DNA of 64,000 bases, taken from NCBI RefSeq assembly GCF_017741935.1, contig NZ_JAGHMH010000005.1, forward strand, positions 1-64,000, in the 5' to 3' direction. The DNA comes from Rhizobium sp. 16-449-1b (GTDB taxonomy: Bacteria; Pseudomonadota; Alphaproteobacteria; Rhizobiales; Rhizobiaceae). The notes under the pieces were generated by a model, which was given only the letters and a program-made list of their open reading frames with translations, did not search any database and was not told the DNA's origin. The position numbers were made by a program, and so were the translations under genes. Of this stretch, positions 31,810-43,882 are shown in pieces. Each line of letters opens with the position of its first letter. The stretch's first letter is position 1.

Positions 31810-33375
31810 ATGCTGAAGACTATCAAAGCTCCGTCACTGTCGACCGTGCTCAAGGCCTCGACCGTTGCCGGTCTTGCCACCGCCGTCCTGGCGACTGGTG
31901 TCCCCCTCGAAATCACGCGTTCCTATGCCGAAGCGGTTAAGGTCGAGGCACCATCCGTGCCGAGCTTCGCCAATGTCGTCGACGCCGTTTCGCCTGCTGT
32001 CGTTTCCGTTCGCGTCGAGAGCCGCGTCAAGCCGGTCTCCGATGAGGATGGCAACAATGGCTTCTCCTTCGATTTCAACGGCCGTGGCTTCGATGATCTC
32101 CCCGATGCCCTGAAGCCGTTCTTCCGCCAGTTCGGCGAACAGCAGGGTCGCCGTGGCCCTCCCGGCGCGCATCCTCCAGGCCCCGGCCAGCATGAGGGTC
32201 GTCTGCGCCCCGTTGCCCAGGGCTCCGGCTTCTTCATCTCCGAAGACGGCTACATCGTCACCAACAATCACGTCGTCTCCGATGGCGCGGCCTTCGTCGC
32301 TGTCATGAAGGACGGCACCGAGCTCGATGCCAAGCTGATCGGCAAGGACCCGCGCACCGACCTCGCCGTGCTCAAGGTCGACGGCAAGGGCAAGAAGTTC
32401 ACCTACGTCAACTGGGCCGACGACAACAACGTCCGCGTCGGCGACTGGGTGGTTGCCGTTGGTAACCCGTTCGGCCTCGGCGGCACGGTGACGGCAGGTA
32501 TCGTTTCGGCCCGTGGTCGCGATATCGGTTCCGGCCCGTATGACGATTATCTCCAGGTCGACGCAGCCGTGAACCGCGGCAACTCCGGTGGCCCGACCTT
32601 CAACCTCAGCGGCCAGGTGGTCGGCATCAATACCGCCATCTTCTCGCCGTCGGGCGGCAGCGTCGGCATCGCCTTCGCGATCCCCGCTTCGACCGCCAAG
32701 GACGTCGTCGCCGACCTGATGAAGGACGGCCAGGTTTCGCGCGGCTATCTCGGCGTGCAGATCCAGCCGGTCACCAAGGACATCGCCGACTCTCTCGGAC
32801 TGTCTGAAGCCAGCGGCGCCCTCGTCGTCAACGCCCAGGCCGGAACGCCGGGTGAAAAGGCCGGCATGAAGGCGGGCGACGTCGTCACCGCCGTCAACGG
32901 CGAGACCGTCAAGGACGCCCGTGATCTGAGCCGCCGCATCGGCGCGATGACGCCGGGCAAGAAGGTCGAGCTCTCCATCTGGCGCTCTGGCAAGTCTCAG
33001 CCCCTGACTGTCGAGCTCGGCACCCTGCCGGCAGAACAGCAGCAGGCTTCGACCGATGATGGCGATCAGGCACCGGAAGCACAGACCCCGGCATCCGAAA
33101 AGGCGCTCGCAGATCTCGGCCTGACGGTTGGTCCGGCTGATGACGGCAAGGGCCTGCAGATCACCGGCATCGACCCGAATTCCGACGCTGCCGACAAGGG
33201 CATCAAGGAAGGCGAGAAGATCACCTCGGTCAACAACCAGGAAGTCTCCTCGGCCGATGACGTGGTCAAGGTGCTGAACCAGGCGAAGAAGGATGGCCGC
33301 ACCCGCGCGCTGTTCCAGATCCAGTCCAAGGAAGGCAGCCGCTTCGTGGCCCTTCCGGTCGAAAACCAAGGCTAA
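31810..33375 (+). CDS. degP: Periplasmic serine protease/chaperone DegP (Do family)
   Basis: A 521-residue HtrA protease for misfolded envelope proteins. After an export signal the trypsin-like domain carries His154 (TNNHVV), Asp184 (RTDLAVL) and Ser259 (GNSGGP). Two PDZ domains follow: one opens with YLGVQIQPV, the second with the ITGIDPNSDAADKG loop, separated by a linker with EQQQASTDDGDQAPEAQ. A Pro/Gly-rich LA-loop-like insert (GPPGAHPPGPGQ) precedes the catalytic domain. ATG at 31810 has GAAGG upstream. It lies between ccmH and a two-component pair, as in other rhizobia. Confidence 0.95.
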   Translation: MLKTIKAPSLSTVLKASTVAGLATAVLATGVPLEITRSYAEAVKVEAPSVPSFANVVDAVSPAVVSVRVESRVKPVSDEDGNNGFSFDFNGRGFDDLPDALKPFFRQFGEQQGRRGPPGAHPPGPGQHEGRLRPVAQGSGFFISEDGYIVTNNHVVSDGAAFVAVMKDGTELDAKLIGKDPRTDLAVLKVDGKGKKFTYVNWADDNNVRVGDWVVAVGNPFGLGGTVTAGIVSARGRDIGSGPYDDYLQVDAAVNRGNSGGPTFNLSGQVVGINTAIFSPSGGSVGIAFAIPASTAKDVVADLMKDGQVSRGYLGVQIQPVTKDIADSLGLSEASGALVVNAQAGTPGEKAGMKAGDVVTAVNGETVKDARDLSRRIGAMTPGKKVELSIWRSGKSQPLTVELGTLPAEQQQASTDDGDQAPEAQTPASEKALADLGLTVGPADDGKGLQITGIDPNSDAADKGIKEGEKITSVNNQEVSSADDVVKVLNQAKKDGRTRALFQIQSKEGSRFVALPVENQG

Positions 33376-33402
33376 ACGCCCCGGTTCTCCGGATCGAATC
33401 AG

Positions 33403-33428
33403 AAGGGTCGCGCGCTCGCGCGGCTCTT
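33403..33428 (+). terminator. Hairpin after degP
   Basis: AAGGGTCGCG and CGCGGCTCTT pair over ten or more positions (two wobble pairs) around a small loop, 25 bases after the degP stop. The right arm ends in CTCTTCC rather than a pure T-run, so termination would be partial and might let some transcripts reach the following regulator gene. Confidence 0.4.
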
Positions 33429-33455
33429 CCTGTCAACCCATCGCAGGTGACGACA

Positions 33456-34202
33456 ATGACCTTCCAGCACGACGATCACGCTTTGAGCCTTGCCGAAACA
33501 CAGCCGGCGGGTAATGTCGGCCGCATGAAGATTCTCATCATCGAAGACGATCTGGAAGCGGCGGCCTATCTCACGAAAGCCTTTCGTGAGGCGGGTATTG
33601 TCGCCGACCATGCAAGCGACGGCGAAAGCGGCCTCTTCATGGGGACCGAAAACACTTACGACGTGCTTGTGATCGACCGCATGCTGCCGCGCCGTGATGG
33701 CCTTTCCGTCATCGCCGAGCTGCGCCGCAAGGGCATTCACACCCCCGTTCTCATTCTCTCCGCTCTCGGCCAGGTCGACGACCGCGTAACGGGTCTCCGC
33801 GCCGGCGGCGACGACTATCTCCCCAAGCCCTACGCCTTCAGCGAGCTTCTGGCCCGCGTCGAAGTTCTCGGCCGCCGCAAGGGCACGCCGGATCAGGACG
33901 TCGTCTACCGCGTCGGCGATCTCGAGCTCGACCGTCTGGCCCACGAAGTGCGCCGCGGCGGCAAGGAAATCCCGCTGCAGCCGCGCGAATTCCGTCTGCT
34001 CGAATATCTGATGAAGAATGCCGGCCAGGTGGTCACCCGCACCATGCTGCTCGAAAACGTCTGGGATTATCACTTCGATCCGCAGACCAACGTCATCGAC
34101 GTGCATGTGTCGCGGCTGCGCTCCAAGATCGAGAAGGACTTCAGCCTGCCGCTGTTGAAGACCATTCGCGGCGCCGGCTACATGATCAAGGATGACGGAT
34201 GA
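33456..34202 (+). CDS. Response regulator, OmpR/PhoB family
   Basis: A 248-residue regulator. An unusual 23-residue N-terminal extension precedes the receiver, which starts at MKILIIEDD; phospho-acceptor Asp74 is in LVIDRMLPRRDG and the conserved Lys in YLPKPYAF. The winged-helix domain has LQPREFRLLEYLM and TNVIDVHVSRLRSKIEK. ATG at 33456 has AGGTG upstream; ATG at 33525 would give a standard-length receiver. It is translationally coupled to the following kinase (four-base overlap). The position after degP suggests an envelope-related role; this is inference. Confidence 0.87.
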   Translation: MTFQHDDHALSLAETQPAGNVGRMKILIIEDDLEAAAYLTKAFREAGIVADHASDGESGLFMGTENTYDVLVIDRMLPRRDGLSVIAELRRKGIHTPVLILSALGQVDDRVTGLRAGGDDYLPKPYAFSELLARVEVLGRRKGTPDQDVVYRVGDLELDRLAHEVRRGGKEIPLQPREFRLLEYLMKNAGQVVTRTMLLENVWDYHFDPQTNVIDVHVSRLRSKIEKDFSLPLLKTIRGAGYMIKDDG

Positions 34203-35602
34203 ACCGCTTCTGGGTTCTCTTCAAGTCCACGGCAGTCCGCCTTTCGGCCCTCTACATCCTGCTCTTCGCCATCTGCGCCGCAACGCTCGTCTTCTACGTG
34301 ACGGCGATGTCCGAGCGGCTGTTGACGAGCCAGATCCGCGAAGCGGTGCAGCAGGAGGTCGATCAGGTTCAGCGCGCCTATGACAATGGCGGCATGAATC
34401 TATTGTTGCGCACCATGGAGCGCCGGGCCCGCCAGCCGGGCGCCAATCTCTACATCATCGCGGGTCCCTCGGGCGATATCCTCGCCGGCAACGTCGCTTC
34501 CGTCCAGCCGGGCGTGCTCGACGAGCAGGGCTGGACCAGCCTGCCGTTTCGCTATCAGCGCTACGCAGAGGGCCGCCAGAGCAAGCCGCATATGGCGGTC
34601 GCCAACATCAACGTGCTCGACAATGGCCTGCGCATCCTGATCGGTCGCGACCTCGGCGAGCCGGAGGCTTTCCGCGTGCTCGTCAGGCAGGCGCTGATGG
34701 TCGCGCTGGCGATCATGGGTCTCGGCGCCGTCATCATCTGGTTCGGCATCGGCCGCAACGCGCTGAAGCGCATCGACCGCATGTCGGCGGCGAGCAAGAA
34801 GATCATGGCCGGCGATCTCTCGCAGCGCCTGCCGGTCGGCGGCTCCGGTGACGAGTTCGATCGCCTCTCCGTGTCGCTGAACACCATGCTCGGCCGTATC
34901 GAGAAGCTGAACGAGGGGCTGCGCCAGGTCTCCGACAACATCGCCCACGACCTGAAGACGCCGCTGACACGCCTGCGCAACAAGGCGGCAGATGCGATCG
35001 ACACGCCGGATGCCGATACGCGCCGCGTGGCGCTGGAAGGGATCATCTCGGAATCGGACCAGCTGATCCGCACCTTCAACGCGCTGTTGATGATCTCCCG
35101 CGTCGAGGCGGGCTCGGTCGCCGCCGAGATGACGACGATCGATCTCTCGGCCATCGTCGCCGACAGCGCCGAACTCTACGAGCCGGTGGCCGACGAGGCG
35201 GGCCTCGCCATGACCACCGCGATCGAGCCCGGCATCGAGGTGCAGGGAAACCGCGAACTGATCGGCCAGGCGATCTTCAACCTGATCGACAACGCCGTGA
35301 AGTATTCGGCGGGTGCCGAGACGGGTGGTGAGGTCTCGCTGCGGCTGACACGCCGTCCCGATGCAATCTGCCTGCAGGTCGCCGATCATGGCCCCGGCAT
35401 CCCTGCAGACAAGCGCGAGGACGTGCTCAAGCGCTTCGTGCGGCTGGACGAGAGCCGTTCGAAGCCCGGCACCGGCCTTGGCCTGTCGCTGGTCGAAGCG
35501 GTGATGGAATTGCACAGCGGCAAGCTGGAACTCAGCGATACCGACCCGGATGCGGCGACCAATCGCGGCCTTGCCGTCACGCTGGTCTTTCCCCTGAAGT
35601 AG
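34199..35602 (+). CDS. Sensor histidine kinase, HAMP type
   Basis: A 467-residue kinase with membrane helices near 12-35 and 166-185, a periplasmic domain of about 125 residues and a HAMP domain (ALKRIDRMSAASKKIMAGDL). The H-box has His250 in NIAHDLKTPLTRL. ATPase motifs NLIDNAVKYS, DHGPGIP and GTGLGLSLVEAV are intact. It is the cognate partner of the coupled response regulator. It belongs to the degP-regulator-kinase-glnE block seen in rhizobia; I do not know its signal. Confidence 0.88.
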   Translation: MNRFWVLFKSTAVRLSALYILLFAICAATLVFYVTAMSERLLTSQIREAVQQEVDQVQRAYDNGGMNLLLRTMERRARQPGANLYIIAGPSGDILAGNVASVQPGVLDEQGWTSLPFRYQRYAEGRQSKPHMAVANINVLDNGLRILIGRDLGEPEAFRVLVRQALMVALAIMGLGAVIIWFGIGRNALKRIDRMSAASKKIMAGDLSQRLPVGGSGDEFDRLSVSLNTMLGRIEKLNEGLRQVSDNIAHDLKTPLTRLRNKAADAIDTPDADTRRVALEGIISESDQLIRTFNALLMISRVEAGSVAAEMTTIDLSAIVADSAELYEPVADEAGLAMTTAIEPGIEVQGNRELIGQAIFNLIDNAVKYSAGAETGGEVSLRLTRRPDAICLQVADHGPGIPADKREDVLKRFVRLDESRSKPGTGLGLSLVEAVMELHSGKLELSDTDPDAATNRGLAVTLVFPLK

Positions 35603-35724
35603 GCGTTTCCCCGCTACCCCGATTTGTCTGTTGGCCATTTGCGTCTCAGACCCTAACTTAGCCTCAGGCGGCGAGCGGCTTTGATTCTGCTTCGACTTTC
35701 GCTGCCTGTTGCCAGGGAGGGCGC

Positions 35725-38679
35725 ATGCTGACGAATTCGATGCACAGCCTGAGCGAGGTGGTCGACGGCCTGTTGAAGCCGTTGAGCAAGACCGAATTGA
35801 AGCTCGTGCTTGATGATCTGCAGAAGATCGGCGCCGACGAACCCGTCGTGGCCGCCATGCTGAAGACCGAGGGCGCGCTTCGCGATTTCATCTCTGCCGC
35901 GCTGACGCTCTCGCCCTATCTGCGCGACATCGCCAACATCGATCCCGGCATCCTCACCATCGCCATCAGTGAGCCGCTTGAGCCGCGCCTGGAGGCGCTG
36001 ATCTCGGAAGCGCGTGATGCCTGGATGCCGCGCGATGGCGCTTCGCCGAGCGAGAGTGAGATCATGGGCCGTCTGCGGACGGTCAAGCGTCGCGTGGCGT
36101 TTCTGTTGGCGCTCGCCGATCTCGCCCGCGTCTTCGATGGCCGCACCACCACGGCATGGCTGAGCCGGCTTGCCGAGGCCACGGTCTCGGCCGCGATCGA
36201 TCACCTGCTGCTCTCCTCGCATGAAGCCCGCAAGCTGCAGCTGAAGAACGTCGCGCGGCCGAGCGAAGGATCGGGTCTCGTCGTGCTCGGCATGGGCAAG
36301 CTCGGCGCCTGCGAGCTCAACTATTCCTCCGACATTGATCTCGTCGTCTTCTTCGATGAGCAGGCGGGCATCCTGTCTGATCCCGACGACGCGATCGATA
36401 TCTTCCCGCGCCTGATGCGGCGGCTCGTGCGCATCATGCAGGAGCGCACCGGCGACGGCTACGTCTTCCGCACCGATCTTAGGCTGCGCCCGGACCCCGG
36501 CGCCACGCCGTTGGCCGTCTCGATCGATGCCGCCATGGTCTATTACGAGGGCAGGGGGCAGAACTGGGAGCGCGCGGCTTTCATCAAGGCCCGGCCCGTT
36601 GCGGGCGATATCGCCGCCGGCGACCGTTTCCTGCGCGATCTCACCCCCTTCGTCTTCCGCAAATATCTCGACTACGCGGCGATCTCCGACATCCACTCGA
36701 TCAAGCGGCAAATCCATGCTCACAAGGGGCATGGCGCGATCGCGGTGAAGGGGCATAACGTCAAGCTCGGGCGTGGCGGCATCCGCGAGATCGAGTTCTT
36801 CGCCCAGACGCAGCAGCTGATCGCCGGTGGGCGCATGCCGGCGCTGCGCTCGCGCGCCACCGAGGAAACGCTCAACGAGCTCACCAAGGCCAAATGGATC
36901 GACGAAGAGACATGCGAGGAGCTGACGGAAGCCTACTGGTTCCTGCGCGACGTCGAGCACCGCATCCAGATGGTGCGCGACGAGCAGACTCACCTGCTGC
37001 CCGAGACCGAAGGCGAACTGAAGCGCATCGCCTACATGATGGGCTTCAGCGACACGCCGAGCTTTTCCGAGCGCCTTGTCGAGGTGTTCAGGACCGTCGA
37101 GCGCCGCTACGCCCGGCTGTTCGAGCAGGAGACCAGGCTGTCGACGGAGACGGGCAACCTCGTCTTCACCGGCCAGAACGACGATCCCGACACGCTGGTG
37201 ACCCTGCGCAAGCTCGGCTTCGAACGCCCCTCCGACATTTCGCGGGTCATCCGCACCTGGCATTACGGGCGCTACAAGGCGACGCAATCGGTCGAGGCCC
37301 GCGAACGGCTGACCGAACTGACGCCGGAGCTGTTGCGCGTGTTCGGCGAAAGCAAGCGTGCCGACGAGGCGATCCTGCGCTTCGACAGTTTCATCTCGGG
37401 CCTGCCCGCCGGCATCCAGCTGTTCTCGTTGCTCGGCAGCAATCCGGCGCTGCTCTCGCTGATCGTCTACATCATGTCGGCGGCGCCGAAGCTTGCGGAG
37501 GTCATCGCCGCCAGGCCGCATGTCTTCGACGGCATGCTCGATCCCGGCCTGATGGCTGAGCTTCCGACGCGCGATTATCTGGCGGGACGTCTCAAGGGGT
37601 CGCTGCAACAGGCGCGCTACTATGAAGAGGTGCTGGACAGGCTGCGCATCTTCGCCGCCGAACAGCGCTTCCTGATCGGAATTCGCCTGCTGACGGGCTC
37701 GATCAATGGCGCGATGGCCGGCCGCGCGTTTACGCACCTTGCCGATCTGATCGTCGAGGCGGCGCTGAATGCGGTGCTCTCGGAGATCGAGGCGGCGCAC
37801 GGCAAGTTTCCCGGCGGCCGCGTGGCCGTCGCCGGAATGGGCAAGCTCGGAAGCTTCGAGCTCACCGCGGGCTCCGATATCGATCTCATCCTGCTTTACG
37901 ACTACGACGATGCGGCCGAGGAATCCGACGGCGCCAAGCCGCTGGACGCGGTGCGCTACTTCACCCGCATCACCCAGCGGCTGATCGCCGCCCTGTCGGC
38001 GCCGACGGCCGAGGGCGTGCTCTACGAGGTCGACATGCGCCTGCGCCCCTCGGGCAACAAGGGGCCCGTCGCCACCCGCGTCAGCTCGTTTGCGAAATAC
38101 CAGCGCGAGGAGGCCTGGACCTGGGAGCACATGGCGCTCAGCCGCGCGCGGCTGATCTGCGGCGATGCCAGCCTGATTGGTGACGTCGAGCGCGTGATCG
38201 AGGAGGTGCTCTCGACGCGGCGGGATGTGCGCAAGGTGGCGAAGGATGTGGCCGAGATGCGCGCGCTGATCGAACAGGAAAAGCCGCCGGCCAATATGTG
38301 GGACCTGAAGCTCATCCCCGGCGGTGTCGTCGATATCGAGTTCATCGCGCAATATCTGGCGCTGATCGCGCCGGCGAAGGATGTCTTCGTCAAGGTCAAT
38401 GGCATCAGCACCGGCGAAGCGTTGAAGCAGCTGGGCGCGCCGCTGATGGCATCTGCCGATGTTGATAGCGGCAGCGAGGCGTTCGGGCTCTACACCGAAC
38501 TGTCGCAGCTGATCCGGCTCTGCATCGATGGTCCCTTCGATCCCAAGGATGCGCCGGCGGGTCTCATCGATCTCGTCTGCCGGGCCGGCGATTGCCCCGA
38601 CATCAAGACGCTCGAGGGTGAGATGAAGCAGCTGTCAAAGACGGTGCGGAAGGTCTTTCAGGCGGTGGTGAAGGCGTAG
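35725..38679 (+). CDS. glnE: Glutamine synthetase adenylyl-/deadenylyltransferase GlnE
   Basis: Bifunctional enzyme of 984 residues that adds or removes AMP on glutamine synthetase according to nitrogen state and PII. Two nucleotidyltransferase domains are intact: the N-terminal deadenylylase with SSDIDLVVFF near residue 203 and the C-terminal adenylylase with GSDIDLILLYDYDD near 717. Each is followed by its helical domain (EFFAQTQQLIAGG after the first, GGVVDIEFIAQYLAL after the second). Length is normal. It is preceded by the kinase gene with a 120-base gap and faces the PleC-like gene. Confidence 0.95.
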   Translation: MLTNSMHSLSEVVDGLLKPLSKTELKLVLDDLQKIGADEPVVAAMLKTEGALRDFISAALTLSPYLRDIANIDPGILTIAISEPLEPRLEALISEARDAWMPRDGASPSESEIMGRLRTVKRRVAFLLALADLARVFDGRTTTAWLSRLAEATVSAAIDHLLLSSHEARKLQLKNVARPSEGSGLVVLGMGKLGACELNYSSDIDLVVFFDEQAGILSDPDDAIDIFPRLMRRLVRIMQERTGDGYVFRTDLRLRPDPGATPLAVSIDAAMVYYEGRGQNWERAAFIKARPVAGDIAAGDRFLRDLTPFVFRKYLDYAAISDIHSIKRQIHAHKGHGAIAVKGHNVKLGRGGIREIEFFAQTQQLIAGGRMPALRSRATEETLNELTKAKWIDEETCEELTEAYWFLRDVEHRIQMVRDEQTHLLPETEGELKRIAYMMGFSDTPSFSERLVEVFRTVERRYARLFEQETRLSTETGNLVFTGQNDDPDTLVTLRKLGFERPSDISRVIRTWHYGRYKATQSVEARERLTELTPELLRVFGESKRADEAILRFDSFISGLPAGIQLFSLLGSNPALLSLIVYIMSAAPKLAEVIAARPHVFDGMLDPGLMAELPTRDYLAGRLKGSLQQARYYEEVLDRLRIFAAEQRFLIGIRLLTGSINGAMAGRAFTHLADLIVEAALNAVLSEIEAAHGKFPGGRVAVAGMGKLGSFELTAGSDIDLILLYDYDDAAEESDGAKPLDAVRYFTRITQRLIAALSAPTAEGVLYEVDMRLRPSGNKGPVATRVSSFAKYQREEAWTWEHMALSRARLICGDASLIGDVERVIEEVLSTRRDVRKVAKDVAEMRALIEQEKPPANMWDLKLIPGGVVDIEFIAQYLALIAPAKDVFVKVNGISTGEALKQLGAPLMASADVDSGSEAFGLYTELSQLIRLCIDGPFDPKDAPAGLIDLVCRAGDCPDIKTLEGEMKQLSKTVRKVFQAVVKA

Positions 38680-38726
38680 CGCATGTCGCACAAAAGTGTG
38701 TAGCGGTTTTGCGGCGCCGACATGCG
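38680..38726. repeat. Rhizobial palindromic repeat between convergent genes
   Basis: CGCATGTCG (38680-38688) and CGACATGCG (38718-38726) are perfect inverted arms. Between them are GCACAAAAGTGTG and GCGGTTTTGCGGCG, the usual inner segments of a very common rhizobial repeat. It fills almost the whole 52-base gap between glnE and the PleC-like gene and may also act as a bidirectional terminator. Confidence 0.7.
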
Positions 38727-38731
38727 AAGCT

Positions 38732-41053
<2,322 letters not shown>

Positions 41054-41075
41054 TTTCTGAGCCTTGTCCCTCGTG

Positions 41076-41166
41076 ATTCGCTGCGCCGCTCGCCCGAACC
41101 TGACTCAATGAATCATTGGTGATTCGCCTTGTCCAGAGGAAAAGGTAAAAATCTGTTAACCGATTC
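41076..41166. promoter_or_regulatory. GANTC cluster and CtrA half-site upstream of the PleC-like gene
   Basis: Five GANTC sites (the CcrM methylation target) lie at 41076, 41102, 41110, 41121 and 41162, within 91 bases. A TTAACC CtrA-type half-site is at 41156-41161 and a small palindrome CAATG-AAT-CATTG at 41106-41118. The cluster starts 23 bases upstream of the kinase start codon. Confidence 0.5.
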
Positions 41167-41233
41167 TAAGTGCTGATTTTTCCAGCATGCGTGGGAGGCG
41201 GCTTCGACAGGCTCGGCCGCCTCGTGTCGCAAA

Positions 41234-43882
41234 TCACCCCTTGAGGGTGCGCTCGACGATGTCGCGAACGTCGGTGGAGAGAGCCGGTGCTTCGGCGATC
41301 TCGGTCAGCGCCTTGCGTGCATGCTCGGCTCTTGCGGGTTCCAGGGAGCGCCAGGAGCGCATCGAGGTGAGGATGCGCGCCGCCAACTGTGGGTTGCGTA
41401 TGTCGATGTCGAGAATCTCGCGGGCGAGGAAGCGGTAGCCCTCTCCATCCGCGCGCCCGAAGCCGGTTGGGTTGCCAAAGGCAAACGTGCCGACTAGCGC
41501 GCGGACGCGGTTGGGGTTGGTGCGCTTGAACTGCGGATTGTCCATCAGCTTCAGCACCCGATCGAGCGCCTTTGCGCCCGGAATGGTCGCCTGAACGGAG
41601 AACCACTTGTCGATGACCAGCGCGTTTCCGGCGAAGCGATCATGGAACATGGACAGCGCTGCGGCCGCCTCGTTGCTGTCGGGGAAGCGGTGCGCGAGGA
41701 TTGTCAGCGCCTGCATCAGATCCGTCATGTTGTTGGCGGCGTCAAAGCCGGCCTTGGCGCGATCAGGCGTATTCTCGGCATAGGACAGATAGGTGAGCGC
41801 GCTGTTGCGAAGCGCACGGCGACCGGCGCTCTTGGCGTCGGGGCTGAAATCGCCTGGCGTGGTCATGCTGTCATAGAGTGCGGCGAAGACGCTCTTTCCG
41901 GCATCGGCCACCTGCTGCAGCACGGCGGAGCGGCCGGCGTGGATAGCGTCAGGGTCGTTGTTGCCGCCAAGTTCGCGGGCGATGTCGGATTCGCTGGGGA
42001 GCGCTAGCGCCTGGGCGCGGAAGGCGGGCTCCAGCGTCTCGTCGGCGGCTGCCGCAAGCAGGGCCTCGACGAAATCCTTCGAGGCAACGACCGGCTTGCC
42101 GTCACGCGCATCGCGGGCGGCTGCAAGCAGCGTCGGCAGTGCGAGATCGGTCAACGCCTGCCAGCGGGCGAAATGGTCGGTCTCGAAGCGGGCGAGAAGC
42201 GCCAGATCCGTCGGCGACTGATCGAAATGCAGGTTGATCGGGGCCGAGAAGCTGCGGTTGATCGATACGATCGGCCGCGAGCCGATGCCCCTGAAGGTGG
42301 CTTTCTGGCTGCGCTCGGTAAGATGCAGCACGTTGTCGCCATACTCGGCGCCATCGACCGAGGAAGGCTCGAGCGGCGTGCCGTCTTCGGCAAAGAGCGC
42401 GATGCTGAGCGGAATGTGCATCGGCTTCTTGTCGCTCTGGCCGGGCGTTGCCGGGACCATCTGCTCAAGCGAAAGGGTGAAGCTCTTGGCGCCAGCGTCA
42501 TAGCTGCCGGATGCGGTGACGAGCGGCGTGCCGGCCTGGTGATACCAGAGCGAGAACTGCGTCAGGTCGCGTCCGCTGGCATCCTCGAAGCACTTGACGA
42601 AATCCTCGATCGTCACGGCCTGGCCGTCATGGCGATCGAAATAGAGATCCATGCCCTTCTTGAACAGGTCCTTGCCGAGCAGCGTCGCGATCATGCGCGT
42701 GACTTCGCTGCCCTTCTCATAGACCGTCGTCGTGTAGAAGTTATTGATTTCGCGATAGGTGGTCGGACGCACCGGATGCGCCAGCGGACCGCCATCCTCG
42801 GGGAACTGCTCGGACTTCAGATGGCGCACTTCGGCGATGCGCTTGACCGGGCGCGAACGCATGTCGGCCGAGAATTCGTGGTCGCGATAGACAGTCAGGC
42901 CTTCCTTGAGGCAGAGCTGGAACCAGTCGCGGCAGGTGATGCGGTTGCCGGTCCAGTTGTGGAAGTATTCGTGAGCGATGATCGCTTCGATGTTGGCGTA
43001 GTCCTGGTCGGTCGCGGTCTCCGGATCAGCCAGCACGTACTTGTCGTTGAAGACGTTGAGGCCCTTGTTCTCCATGGCGCCCATGTTGAAGTCGGACACG
43101 GCGACGATCATGAAGATGTCGAGATCGTATTCGCGGCCGAACCGCTCTTCGTCCCATTTCATCGAGCGCTTCAGCGCATCCATGGCGTAAGCAGCACGCG
43201 CTTCCTTGCCATGCTCGACGTAGATCTTCAGCGTGACCTCGCGCTCCGACATGGTGACGAACTTGTCTTCGACGACACCGAGATCGCCGGCCACCAGCGC
43301 GAAGAGATAGCTTGGCTTCGGATGCGGATCGAACCAGGCGGCGAATGCGCGCCCCTCGTCATAACCGGCGCCGCCGAGGAAGTTGCCATTGGAGAGCATG
43401 ACCGGGTTGGCGGCCTTGTCTCCGATGATGGTGATCGTATAAGGCGCCAGAACATCCGGGCGATCGGGGAAATATGTGATGCGGCGGAAGCCTTCGGCCT
43501 CGCACTGCGTGCAGTAGACACCGTTGGTGCGGTAAAGGCCCATCAGCTTGGTGTTGGCCTCGGGATTGATGATCGTGGTGATCGTCAGTTCGAAGGGCTT
43601 GGATTTCGGCAGGTTGCGGATCGTCAGGCTGTCAGGCGTCGCCGTATACTGGCTGGGCTTCATTTCCGCCTGGTCGAAGAGCAGGCCGGACAGCGCGAGT
43701 TCGTCGCCGTCGAGGACGAGCGGCGCCTTGGGATCGGCGCCCTTGCGGCGGTGGAAGATCAGGCGGGCATCTACCTTGGTCGCAGTCGGGTCCAGTTCAA
43801 ACGTCAGATCCACGCGCTCGAGTACGAAATCGGTGGGGCGGTAATCTGCCAGATTGATGACCTGGCCGGTATCTGTGCGCAT
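41234..43882 (-). CDS. pepN: Aminopeptidase N (M1 family)
   Basis: Zinc aminopeptidase of 882 residues, normal for PepN, removing N-terminal residues from peptides in the cytosol. The substrate motif GAMENKGLN and the zinc site HEYFHNW (His304, Glu305, His308) with Glu327 in CLKEGLTVYRDHEF are intact. The start ATG at 43882 (MRTDTGQVINLADY) has AGGG seven bases upstream; a longer frame to 44119 adds implausible sequence. It lies divergent from the EamA transporter gene with a long intergenic region between. Confidence 0.95.
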   Translation of the reverse strand: MRTDTGQVINLADYRPTDFVLERVDLTFELDPTATKVDARLIFHRRKGADPKAPLVLDGDELALSGLLFDQAEMKPSQYTATPDSLTIRNLPKSKPFELTITTIINPEANTKLMGLYRTNGVYCTQCEAEGFRRITYFPDRPDVLAPYTITIIGDKAANPVMLSNGNFLGGAGYDEGRAFAAWFDPHPKPSYLFALVAGDLGVVEDKFVTMSEREVTLKIYVEHGKEARAAYAMDALKRSMKWDEERFGREYDLDIFMIVAVSDFNMGAMENKGLNVFNDKYVLADPETATDQDYANIEAIIAHEYFHNWTGNRITCRDWFQLCLKEGLTVYRDHEFSADMRSRPVKRIAEVRHLKSEQFPEDGGPLAHPVRPTTYREINNFYTTTVYEKGSEVTRMIATLLGKDLFKKGMDLYFDRHDGQAVTIEDFVKCFEDASGRDLTQFSLWYHQAGTPLVTASGSYDAGAKSFTLSLEQMVPATPGQSDKKPMHIPLSIALFAEDGTPLEPSSVDGAEYGDNVLHLTERSQKATFRGIGSRPIVSINRSFSAPINLHFDQSPTDLALLARFETDHFARWQALTDLALPTLLAAARDARDGKPVVASKDFVEALLAAAADETLEPAFRAQALALPSESDIARELGGNNDPDAIHAGRSAVLQQVADAGKSVFAALYDSMTTPGDFSPDAKSAGRRALRNSALTYLSYAENTPDRAKAGFDAANNMTDLMQALTILAHRFPDSNEAAAALSMFHDRFAGNALVIDKWFSVQATIPGAKALDRVLKLMDNPQFKRTNPNRVRALVGTFAFGNPTGFGRADGEGYRFLAREILDIDIRNPQLAARILTSMRSWRSLEPARAEHARKALTEIAEAPALSTDVRDIVERTLKG

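Noticed and set aside
35653-38352. 899-codon open frame on the minus strand opposite glnE
   Set aside because: It is an antisense shadow of a high-GC gene: repetitive Arg/Asp/His-rich translation, no domain, while the plus strand codes for intact GlnE.
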